In this document: positions 7,046 through 12,536 of the stretch, piece after piece
Layout of the letters: the number at the start of each line of letters is the position of its first letter
Position numbering within the stretch: position 1 is the stretch's first letter
Assembly: GCF_013184075.1 (NCBI RefSeq)
Contig: NZ_JABEQQ010000002.1
Location: forward strand, 186,001-250,000
Source: Lentilactobacillus kribbianus
Lineage (GTDB): Bacteria; Bacillota; Bacilli; Lactobacillales; Lactobacillaceae
DNA: 64,000 nt
Reading direction: 5' to 3'
Notes under the pieces: generated by a model
What the model saw: only the letters and a program-made list of their open reading frames with translations
What the model was told of the DNA's origin: nothing
Database searches by the model: none
Position numbers and translations under genes: made by a program

Positions 7046-7495
7046 ATGATAAAAGTACGTAATTACTTAGTTGATGATTTGAATAAGGTCTATGATCTAT
7101 TTCAAAATACAGTTCATGTTGTTAATTCAAAAGATTATTCTGAAAATCAAATTAAGGCATGGATAAATATAGATACAACCAAGTTAAATAATAATTTACT
7201 TTCTACTCATTCTAAAGTTATTACTCAAGATAACGCTATTCTAGGTTTTGGTAATGTTGACGATACCGGCTATATAGATATGTTTTTTATTCATGCTGAT
7301 TATCAAAATAAAGGCCTTGGATCAGTATTGTTAAGTAGACTGGAATATGAAGTAAGTACTAAGCTACTTTTTGTACATGCTTCAATAACTTCACGTGCCT
7401 TTTTTGAGCATAAGGGATACCAAGTTAAACAAGAAAATCACGTTCAAGTAAGAGGGCAAAAATTTATAAACTATACAATGACAAAATCAAGATAG
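7046..7495 (+). CDS. GNAT-family N-acetyltransferase
   Basis: The start ATG at 7046 lies 10 bases after AAGGA; an ATG at 7037 is too close to that site. The 149-aa product has GNAT motif A (FIHADYQNKGLGSVLL, 81-96, with the Q-x-x-G-x-G-type acetyl-CoA loop QNKGLG) and motif B (ASITSRAFFEHKGYQ, 112-126). The substrate is unknown. It is a cargo-type gene between the repressor and the secreted protein, with its own terminator. Confidence 0.85.
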   Translation: MIKVRNYLVDDLNKVYDLFQNTVHVVNSKDYSENQIKAWINIDTTKLNNNLLSTHSKVITQDNAILGFGNVDDTGYIDMFFIHADYQNKGLGSVLLSRLEYEVSTKLLFVHASITSRAFFEHKGYQVKQENHVQVRGQKFINYTMTKSR

Positions 7496-7521
7496 TATTT
7501 TCGTAAATTAGCTAAAACTCT

Positions 7522-7554
7522 GGGGTCGTGAAATGCGACCCCCTCATCTTTTTC
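7522..7554 (+). terminator. Terminator after the acetyltransferase gene
   Basis: GGGGTCG (7522-7528) pairs with CGACCCC (7536-7542), followed by CTCATCTTTTTC. A near copy of this hairpin lies at 58-78. Confidence 0.7.
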
Positions 7555-7568
7555 TAACCAAACAAAAA

Positions 7569-7593
7569 AGTACTAGCCATATAAGCTAGTACT
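7569..7593. repeat. CCATATA-loop hairpin, copy 2
   Basis: AGTACTAGC pairs perfectly with GCTAGTACT around a CATATAA loop. On the minus strand it is followed by a run of T, so it could act as a leftward terminator. Related to the hairpin at 6982-7002. Confidence 0.5.
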
Positions 7594-7599
7594 ATATAC

Positions 7600-7663
7600 G
7601 TCCAAATCCTGAAGACTCTAAAAGCTGGTAATTAAACTTAGTTGAGGGGCTAAGATTTGGAGG
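7600..7663 (+). promoter_or_regulatory. Structured leader, copy A, sequestering the ribosome-binding site
   Basis: TCCAAATC (7601-7608) pairs with GATTTGGA (7654-7661) over 8 bp, and CTTAG (7637-7641) with CTAAG (7650-7654). The closing stem's 3' arm merges with the GGAGG Shine-Dalgarno sequence of the secreted protein gene, so folding would hide it. The internal core CTGAAGACTCTAAAAGCTGG recurs with small changes before three other genes (8790, 10277, 11626). Confidence 0.55.
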
Positions 7664-7670
7664 GTTTACC

Positions 7671-8546
7671 ATGAAGTTTAAGCATTACATATTAGCAGGC
7701 GTTACAGCTCTATCATTCGGGATGGTTGTAAATACATTAACCCCTGATACCGCATTAGGTTCTAGGTATTATCAACCATTTAAAAACGTTCGATACTCTA
7801 TGCCTGCTAGTTGGCGGGGGACTTACTATAATTCGTACGGCGATACCATGAAAGTAAACAAGTATTCTATTTATACTAATGGTCAGGCTGACTATAAGAG
7901 TAGTTGGTCAGGCTGGCGCAAACTTGCTTTTGCTAAAGTCAGCAAAAAGTACTATACACTAAACGCATATGCGACTATGGGAGCCAATAGTAGCCGTCGT
8001 TGGAAGATGTATAGAAAAGGTGGAAATACATATTTGTATCATATTGGAGCTATGAATTCCCGTGCTAAGTGGAAAAAATATGTAAAGCCAATAAAATATA
8101 AAACTGCCAAATATAATGGTTTCTATTTTGATGACTATTCATCTGCTTACCTACAAGCAGATTATGGTTCACAAAAGTTATATACTTCTTCATCTAGTGC
8201 CCAAAAGAAATCAGGAAAGCATATTACTGTAAAGAGTATTTACCACAAATATTATGCTAAATGGGACAACGAGGGTAAGGACGACGTTCTAAGAATTAGA
8301 TATGGCTCTAAAACTTATTTTATAAAAGCTAACGGCGAATTTCAGCCATATAATAGTTGGTTTGATAGTTCCATAAAAAGAATATATTCTCCGTATAGCC
8401 CTAGTTCTAAATCAAAAATTGTATTTCCACATGGAGAAAAATACTCTAAAGCTAAGTATTGGAGTAAAGTACAATATTTTCGAGGCGGGACTTTAGACAC
8501 CAATAGTTGGAAAATGAATAATGGTAAATGGGTTTCTGAATATTAA
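7671..8546 (+). CDS. Secreted basic protein, 291 aa
   Basis: The first ~30 residues (MKFKHYILAGVTALSFGM onward) form a Sec signal peptide. The mature part is very rich in Tyr, Lys, Ser and Trp and lacks cysteine, an LPxTG anchor or a catalytic motif I can name. An early segment MPASWRGTYYNSYGDT resembles the segment IPQKLRGCWRAKDNYH of the secreted protein 10727-11065, suggesting a shared small beta-barrel-like unit. The signal peptide is nearly identical to those of 10347-10694 and 10727-11065. It is controlled by leader A and followed 7 bases later by a mini tRNA-like structure. Function unknown; extracellular or surface-bound by inference. Confidence 0.75.
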   Translation: MKFKHYILAGVTALSFGMVVNTLTPDTALGSRYYQPFKNVRYSMPASWRGTYYNSYGDTMKVNKYSIYTNGQADYKSSWSGWRKLAFAKVSKKYYTLNAYATMGANSSRRWKMYRKGGNTYLYHIGAMNSRAKWKKYVKPIKYKTAKYNGFYFDDYSSAYLQADYGSQKLYTSSSSAQKKSGKHITVKSIYHKYYAKWDNEGKDDVLRIRYGSKTYFIKANGEFQPYNSWFDSSIKRIYSPYSPSSKSKIVFPHGEKYSKAKYWSKVQYFRGGTLDTNSWKMNNGKWVSEY

Positions 8547-8553
8547 GTAAACA

Positions 8554-8599
8554 TCCCTTATCTGGTGATTAAATAACGGTTCGATTCCGTTAAAGGGAT
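8554..8599 (+). ncRNA. Mini tRNA-like structure 1 (no anticodon arm)
   Basis: TCCCTT (8554-8559) pairs with AAGGGA (8593-8598) as an acceptor stem. AACGG/CCGTT (8575-8579 with 8587-8591) closes a 7-base loop TTCGATT, a canonical T-arm directly abutting the acceptor strand. Between the acceptor and T-arm is only TCTGGTGATTAAAT, reminiscent of the D-loop of tmRNA. No anticodon or D-stem fits in 46 bases. It begins 7 bases after a stop codon. A second copy with compensatory stem changes is at 11529-11572. Confidence 0.65.
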
Positions 8600-8659
8600 T
8601 AAACCAAGTAAAAAATGATTCATGCTAAATTTGCACCAATCACTTTAGTTTGATAATGT

Positions 8660-8749
8660 TACCACGTTGTACCACCAGTGTACCACGTTACCAAATCTCT
8701 AATCCCTTGGTATATAAGGGATGTACCACGATACCACGTTATACCACGT
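8660..8749. repeat. Second iteron cluster, inverted, upstream of int
   Basis: Copies of TACCACG(T), the reverse complement of the iteron at 674-774, occur at 8660, 8670, 8681, 8724, 8732 and 8742. They again form two sets of three, around a core containing CCTTGGTATAT. The core is part of a palindrome, ATCCCTT/AAGGGAT (8702-8708 and 8716-8722). This could be a second origin, an incompatibility or regulatory site for the helicase, or the trace of a rearrangement. Confidence 0.65.
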
Positions 8750-8789
8750 ATTTTATAAACTTTTAAAATTAATATATACATACATACCA

Positions 8790-8825
8790 GTCCAATCCTG
8801 ATGACTTTAAAAGCTTGGTCATCCC
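8790..8825 (+). promoter_or_regulatory. Leader motif, copy B, upstream of int
   Basis: GTCCAATCCTGATGACTTTAAAAGCTTGG is a variant of the repeated leader core (positions 8790-8818). Here GATGAC (8800-8805) pairs with GTCATC (8818-8823) to form a small hairpin instead of the long closing stem of copies A and C. The ATGCCTTGCGCCGG repeat follows at 8836-8849, before the integrase start. Confidence 0.5.
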
Positions 8826-8835
8826 GTAACATAAC

Positions 8836-8849
8836 ATGCCTTGCGCCGG
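8836..8849. repeat. ATGCCTTGCGCCGG repeat, copy 2
   Basis: This is an exact copy of the 14-mer at 4645-4658. It ends 22 bp before the integrase start codon, so a protein bound here could control int translation or transcription. The excisionase-like protein is one candidate binder, by inference only. Confidence 0.6.
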
Positions 8850-8871
8850 TACGATATGAGAGGGATAAATT

Positions 8872-10032
8872 ATGACAAATATTAAAGAGTATCAAGACAA
8901 AGACGGTAACACGTTATTTCAATTTCAGTTATATTTGGGTACTGATCCATTAACTGGAAAGAAGAAGCGAACAACCCGCCGTGGTTTTAAGACACAAAAA
9001 GAAGCCCGCCTTGCGTTATCTCGATTAGAGATTCAACTACAAAAAGGTGAGCTTAATAGTATGGCCAATCAAAATTCTACTTTTAATGAAGTATACGACT
9101 TATGGTTTACGCAATACAAGCAAACCGTTAAAGAAAGTACATGGGTGACTACTGAAAGAATATTCAGGTTACACATTACGCCAGTGTTTGGCGATTATCG
9201 TATTTCTAAGATCACTATTAGGCATTGTCAGCAAGCTATTAACGACTGGTTTAATGCTGGACTGTCAAAGTATCATACCTTTTTAAACTATGTGGGTAAG
9301 GTATTGGACTTTGCTATTAACATTGGTCTGATTAGTTATAATCCAGCTAAACGAGTGATTGTTCCTAAGAATAAGAATGATCGCTCTAGGGATAATCTGG
9401 AAAATTATTATAGCAAAGATGAACTTAAACACTTCTTTGAATGCTTACAAGATGATGACAATGCTCCGCAAGCATATCCATTCTTTAGGTTACTGGCCTT
9501 TAGTGGGATGCGTAAGGGTGAAGCTTTGGCATTGACGTGGAAAGATATTAATTTTAGGGATAACACCATTTCTATTAATAAAACTCAATCACGTGGTGAC
9601 AATGCTAAACTGGTGATTCAATCGCCTAAAACAAGGCGGTCTAATCGAAATATTTCCATTGACCCGACAACTGTCTCGGTACTTCATCATTGGCAAATAG
9701 AACAACGAAAATTACTGTTACAACTAGGCTTCAATGTGAACCAAAAAGAAAGTTATGTGTTTACTAACGAGCGGGGCGAGATGTTGCAACCGTCTAAACC
9801 CCGTAAGTGGTTAGAGCATACCTTAAACCGATATGATTTAAAACATGTAACGGTTCATGCCTTTAGACACACTTATGCAACGCTGGCGTTTGAGTCAGGT
9901 TCAAGCGTCAAAGCAGTTCAAGAACAATTAGGACACTCTAGTTACAACACTACTTTAGATATATATACAGCAGTCACTAAGCCCGTAAAAAATGAAACGA
10001 GCAACCGACTAGCTAAGTATGTAAATTTTTAG
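8872..10032 (+). CDS. int: Tyrosine-recombinase integrase
   Basis: The protein is 386 aa. The N-terminal AP2-like arm-binding region (1-60, with GKKKRTTRRGFKTQKEA) is followed by a SAM-like core-binding domain (70-165) and a catalytic domain. Catalytic residues are R214 (SGMRKGE), K253 (PKT), H329 and R332 (HAFRHT), H355 (LGHSS) and Y365 (DIYT), all present. ATG at 8872 follows GAGAGGGAT. It would integrate and, with an excisionase, excise the satellite. Same direction as the CI-like repressor, as in Gram-positive PICIs. Direct 12-bp repeats follow at once and may be arm-type sites. Confidence 0.95.
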   Translation: MTNIKEYQDKDGNTLFQFQLYLGTDPLTGKKKRTTRRGFKTQKEARLALSRLEIQLQKGELNSMANQNSTFNEVYDLWFTQYKQTVKESTWVTTERIFRLHITPVFGDYRISKITIRHCQQAINDWFNAGLSKYHTFLNYVGKVLDFAINIGLISYNPAKRVIVPKNKNDRSRDNLENYYSKDELKHFFECLQDDDNAPQAYPFFRLLAFSGMRKGEALALTWKDINFRDNTISINKTQSRGDNAKLVIQSPKTRRSNRNISIDPTTVSVLHHWQIEQRKLLLQLGFNVNQKESYVFTNERGEMLQPSKPRKWLEHTLNRYDLKHVTVHAFRHTYATLAFESGSSVKAVQEQLGHSSYNTTLDIYTAVTKPVKNETSNRLAKYVNF

Positions 10033-10054
10033 GGGTAGTCAAAGGGGTAGTCAA
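10031..10054. repeat. Tandem 12-bp repeat after int
   Basis: AGGGGTAGTCAA occurs twice back to back (10031-10042 and 10043-10054), the first overlapping the integrase stop. Short direct repeats beside int are typical of arm-type integrase binding sites; no experimental support. Confidence 0.5.
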
Positions 10055-10057
10055 ACA

Positions 10058-10082
10058 TAAAAAAATAGCCCCTAAAAGGGCT
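10058..10082 (-). terminator. Minus-strand terminator next to int
   Basis: AGCCC (10067-10071) pairs with GGGCT (10078-10082); on the minus strand it is followed by ATTTTTTTA. It would stop leftward transcription entering the integrase gene. Confidence 0.5.
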
Positions 10083-10088
10083 GCAAAT

Positions 10089-10154
10089 GCTGATATATAA
10101 GCATTGTTAGGATACGGGGGTCAGAACCAGTATACCCAACTAGTGTATATCAGC
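10089..10154. repeat. 9-bp inverted repeat in the presumed attachment region
   Basis: GCTGATATA (10089-10097) and TATATCAGC (10146-10154) flank 48 bases that include GGGGGTCAGAACC. Attachment sites normally lie just beyond the integrase, so the satellite's right junction may be here. The matching left junction is not in the window, so no core can be named. The rest of the 10083-10276 gap shows no gene. Confidence 0.3.
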
Positions 10155-10276
10155 CGTTATCATTAGCAGTTAAATGCCTTGGTACCGGCTTTTCTTATGT
10201 AATCTAATAAGTAAATTAAAAGTTATATGATGAAATTTAAAATACGTTTTTAAAACCACACAATCAAATAAGCTAC

Positions 10277-10337
10277 GTCCAAATCCTGACGACTCTAAAA
10301 GCTGGCAATTAACTTAGTTGAGGGGCTAAGATTTGGA
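10277..10337 (+). promoter_or_regulatory. Structured leader, copy C
   Basis: This is a near-identical copy of leader A: TCCAAATC (10278-10285) pairs with GATTTGGA (10330-10337), enclosing the core CTGACGACTCTAAAAGCTGG and the CTTAG/CTAAG hairpin. The signal-peptide gene starts 9 bases later. Conservation with copy A runs from the leader through the first codons. Confidence 0.55.
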
Positions 10338-10346
10338 TGATTTACC

Positions 10347-10694
10347 ATGAAGTTTAAGCAATACATATTAACGGGATTAACCGCTCTGACATTTAGTAGC
10401 ATTATGGCCACATCCAGTATTACCGCCAGCGCTCATAGTTATACTTGGTGTTTACGTCCACACTGGGTAACTACTACTAAGCGGGTTAAGATCGCAAAAA
10501 TTCACAATACTATTCCTCGTGCTTACAGTTACAAGGTCAAAAACTACACTGTAAAAAAGGAGACTCATTTAAAAATTCATCATGGATCTAGCTTTTTATG
10601 GCTATCGGAAAGTAAACTGTTCAATACCAACAGTTATTATACTTATGCTGTTTATAATACCAAAGGCCATTGGTTTAAAACCGGCATCAGATAA
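10347..10694 (+). CDS. Small secreted basic protein, 115 aa
   Basis: A signal peptide (MKFKQYILTGLTALTFSS, cleavage probably after ASA near residue 29) precedes an 85-residue basic, Tyr/His/Lys-rich mature chain (KVKNYTVKKETHLKIHHG). No catalytic or anchoring motif is visible. The signal peptide and the leader upstream closely match the 291-aa protein at 7671, while the mature chains differ, as if a common 5' unit had been joined to different bodies. Function unknown. Confidence 0.7.
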   Translation: MKFKQYILTGLTALTFSSIMATSSITASAHSYTWCLRPHWVTTTKRVKIAKIHNTIPRAYSYKVKNYTVKKETHLKIHHGSSFLWLSESKLFNTNSYYTYAVYNTKGHWFKTGIR

Positions 10695-10726
10695 TTAAAT
10701 AATTTATGTATTGGGAGTCTATCAAA

Positions 10727-11065
10727 ATGAAATTAATTAATGTTATCTTAACTGGTGTTACAGCTTTATCCTTAGGAATGATTGTTAATGCATCCACAGC
10801 CAATGCTGCTAAATGGCATACATCAGCCATCCCTCAAAAATTGCGTGGTTGTTGGCGTGCTAAAGATAATTATCATTACGTGTTTAAAATAACCAAGTAT
10901 ACATTTAAATATTCTGGTGAGAAAACAAGTAAGAAAGTCAAATGGCGTTATCTGGGAAAAAATAAATATAGTTTGAAAGACAAAAATGGATCGATTATTC
11001 ATGTTCATTATATTGGTCGCCACAAGTTAACATCAAATTCATATTGGCATACGTACCGTAAATAA
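10727..11065 (+). CDS. Small secreted basic protein, 112 aa
   Basis: ATG at 10727 follows GGGAG at a good distance; an upstream in-frame ATG at 10706 has no ribosome-binding site. The signal peptide MKLINVILTGVTALSLGM ends near TANAA. The mature ~84 residues (IPQKLRGCWRAKDNYH, FKITKYTFKYSG) look like a small beta-rich domain common in lactobacillus surface proteins, with an xRGxW-type start like the MPASWRG part of the 7671 protein. Gene 10347 ends 32 bases upstream, so they may be one transcript. Confidence 0.7.
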   Translation: MKLINVILTGVTALSLGMIVNASTANAAKWHTSAIPQKLRGCWRAKDNYHYVFKITKYTFKYSGEKTSKKVKWRYLGKNKYSLKDKNGSIIHVHYIGRHKLTSNSYWHTYRK

Positions 11066-11083
11066 TTTTTGTTACTTGCCCCG

Positions 11084-11134
11084 GCAATTTTCATGAGGAC
11101 CATGTAGCCACATAAAGAGTAAATTAAAAATTGC
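11084..11134 (+). promoter_or_regulatory. Leader hairpin before the DUF805 gene
   Basis: GCAATTTT (11084-11091) pairs with AAAATTGC (11127-11134), closing a 35-base loop just before the AAAGGAGG Shine-Dalgarno sequence. The loop starts with CATGAGGAC, which shares TGANGAC with the core of the other leaders. It may be a divergent member of that leader group. Confidence 0.35.
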
Positions 11135-11151
11135 GAAAGGAGGTGAATAAC

Positions 11152-11517
11152 ATGGTTGAATCATACAAACGTTTCTGGCATAATATTACTAATTTTTCAG
11201 GGGTTGCTAACCGATCTGATTACTGGTGGCCAATTATCATCAACTACATTTTGGGCGGAATTATTATTGCCATTATTCAATTAGTGGTTGGTCATCCTAT
11301 TGATAGCATCTATAATGTAACTGATTTTCATCTTAATATTATTTCTAAGATAGTAGCTTTTATTGTTTGGTTAGGGACTTGGTCATTAAAAGTACGTCGT
11401 TTACACGATACTAATCGTTCAGGCTGGTGGATTTTAATTAGTATTATTCCACTGATTGGTACCATCTGGTTCTTTATATTAATGGTATTACCATCCAAGC
11501 GAAGTCGCTGGAATTAA
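11152..11517 (+). CDS. DUF805 family membrane protein
   Basis: ATG at 11152 follows AAAGGAGGTGAATAAC, so the product is 121 aa. It has the DUF805 signature: a front FWHNITNFSGVANRSDYWWP segment, several hydrophobic spans, and the conserved VRRLHDTNRSGWW loop near the end, then a last span. DUF805 proteins are small inner-membrane proteins of unknown function, often mobile or multi-copy. Eleven bases after its stop begins a mini tRNA-like structure. Confidence 0.85.
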   Translation: MVESYKRFWHNITNFSGVANRSDYWWPIIINYILGGIIIAIIQLVVGHPIDSIYNVTDFHLNIISKIVAFIVWLGTWSLKVRRLHDTNRSGWWILISIIPLIGTIWFFILMVLPSKRSRWN

Positions 11518-11528
11518 AAGTAAGGGCG

Positions 11529-11572
11529 TCCCGTTTTGGTGATTAACAGCAGTTCGATTCTGCTGACGGGAT
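11529..11572 (+). ncRNA. Mini tRNA-like structure 2 (no anticodon arm)
   Basis: TCCCGTT (11529-11535) pairs with GACGGGA (11565-11571) as a 7-bp acceptor stem ending in a U-G pair. AGCAG/CTGCT (11548-11552 with 11560-11564) closes the T-loop TTCGATT. The linker is TTGGTGATTAAC. Compared with copy 1 the T-loop and the TGGTGATTAA linker are the same, while both stems change on both strands and keep pairing. The base after the acceptor is T and no CCA is encoded. Confidence 0.68.
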
Positions 11573-11625
11573 TAATGAAAAAGGAAACTGTTTTAGTTCT
11601 GGTTAGGTACTTTTTTACTTTCCAA

Positions 11626-11655
11626 GTCCAAATTCTGACGACTAAAAAAGCTGGG
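11626..11655 (+). promoter_or_regulatory. Leader motif, copy D
   Basis: GTCCAAATTCTGACGACTAAAAAAGCTGGG (11626-11655) is a degenerate copy of the repeated leader core, 54 bases after the second mini tRNA-like structure and 18 bases before a 66-aa membrane protein gene. The long closing stem is mostly lost. Confidence 0.45.
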
Positions 11656-11673
11656 AGTTTAGGGGGAATCACA

Positions 11674-11874
11674 ATGGATATAATTATTTTAATCGGCTCA
11701 ATTATTTTTGGTATAGGTATACTTATATATGTTTTAAATACTAAAGTTCGTTATGGCTTTTTTACTCATTACCAAAGTCGAAATAAAGGATTAGCTTGGA
11801 TTTCAGCGCTACTAATCATCATAGGTTTGGGAATAATTATTGTGAAAGCTTACTTAAATGGACAATTAGGTTAG
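11674..11874 (+). CDS. Small membrane protein, 66 aa
   Basis: ATG at 11674 follows AGGGGGAATCACA; an in-frame start farther upstream would overlap the tRNA-like structure. The protein starts MDIIILIGSIIFGIGILIYV, has a polar middle (KVRYGFFTHYQSRNKG) and a second span (AWISALLIIIGLGIIIV): two transmembrane helices in a hairpin. No family is recognised. Confidence 0.6.
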   Translation: MDIIILIGSIIFGIGILIYVLNTKVRYGFFTHYQSRNKGLAWISALLIIIGLGIIIVKAYLNGQLG

Positions 11875-11875
11875 G

Positions 11876-11989
11876 AAAAATTTTAATACGGATAATAAAA
11901 AATCGAACAAAGCAGATTATGATAAATTAAACAAAGGCCTTAATAAAGCCATTTCTAGTTTGATAAAAAACATTAAATATTATATTTAA
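11876..11989 (+). pseudogene. Gene remnant without a start
   Basis: An open frame without ATG/GTG/TTG and ribosome-binding site encodes a lysine/asparagine-rich tail (ADYDKLNKGLNKAISSL) ending at TAA 11987-11989. It looks like the C-terminal remains of a small gene, but it is short enough to be chance. Confidence 0.25.
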
Positions 11990-11990
11990 A

Positions 11991-12027
11991 AAAGGTAATT
12001 CTCAAAATGCTTGAGAACTACCTTTTT
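11991..12027. terminator. Bidirectional terminator
   Basis: AAAGGTA-ATTCTCAA pairs with TTGAGAA-CTACCTTT across a short loop, with A-rich and T-rich flanks on either side. It separates the rightward cassettes from the leftward gene 12032-12361. Confidence 0.75.
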
Positions 12028-12031
12028 AAAT

Positions 12032-12361
12032 TTATTCAAATGAAAGTTCAATTAAATACTTATTAGATTCAGCGATATGACCAGTAGTAATCCATAAATC
12101 ATGATAATTTTGATCCGCTTGTTTGGTTTTATCATAAAAATAATCGAGCAAATCTCCGTTGGCATCAATAAACTCTGGCGCCATTCTGTTTACTACGACT
12201 TTATGATCAGGAAAGAAACGGTCGGCGTTACTGATTTTAGTGGTATCAGCAATAAAAGCATCGATTGCATTAGTATAATAACCAGCATTAATGACTGCTT
12301 TATCGGGATGATTTTTAATATATGCAAGAACTTGAGAAATTGTGTCAGAATTACTTAGCAT
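12032..12361 (-). CDS. Hypothetical protein, 109 aa
   Basis: ATG at 12361 follows TCAGGGAGGTTCTC. The protein begins MLSNSDTISQVLAYIKNHPD and has no signal peptide or transmembrane segment. It appears a mixed alpha/beta cytoplasmic protein (VVVNRMAPEFIDANGDLL, DLWITTGHIAESNKYL). I do not recognise the family. It stands alone, leftward, between the cassette zone and the ABC exporter operon. Confidence 0.65.
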   Translation of the reverse strand: MLSNSDTISQVLAYIKNHPDKAVINAGYYTNAIDAFIADTTKISNADRFFPDHKVVVNRMAPEFIDANGDLLDYFYDKTKQADQNYHDLWITTGHIAESNKYLIELSFE

Positions 12362-12536
12362 GAGAACCTCCCTGAGATTATTTTCATTCCCATTCTAACA
12401 AAACTTGAGAAAATAGGTTAATTTTTTTCTTTATTTAGACATTTCAAGGTAAAATGATCCGTGTCATTGGTAATTGAAAAGCGTATAATAGCTTTTATCT
12501 TTTAGTATTATTTAACTCATTAATGGGGGTAAGGAA

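Noticed and set aside
7600-7661. CTGANGA in the leader core as a hammerhead ribozyme
   Set aside because: The hammerhead core also needs GAAA after stem II and a third helix with a cleavage site. No GAAA follows in any of the four copies, so the resemblance is limited to CTGANGA.
8554-8599. Ordinary tRNA gene or tRNA 3' end left by integration
   Set aside because: There is no anticodon or D-arm within the stem limits. A left-over tRNA 3' end would not bring a matching 5' acceptor strand that changes together with the 3' strand in the second copy.
8659-8895. Leftward 78-codon open frame across the int upstream region
   Set aside because: It is made of translated iterons and crosses the leader and the int start, with no ribosome-binding site.
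10083-10200. tRNA gene used as attachment site right of int
   Set aside because: GGGGGTCAGAACC does not form a T-arm with the TTCRA loop on either strand, and no acceptor stem could be closed.
10823-11023. Leftward 66-codon frame inside the secreted protein gene
   Set aside because: Antisense shadow of a gene with a clear signal peptide and ribosome-binding site.
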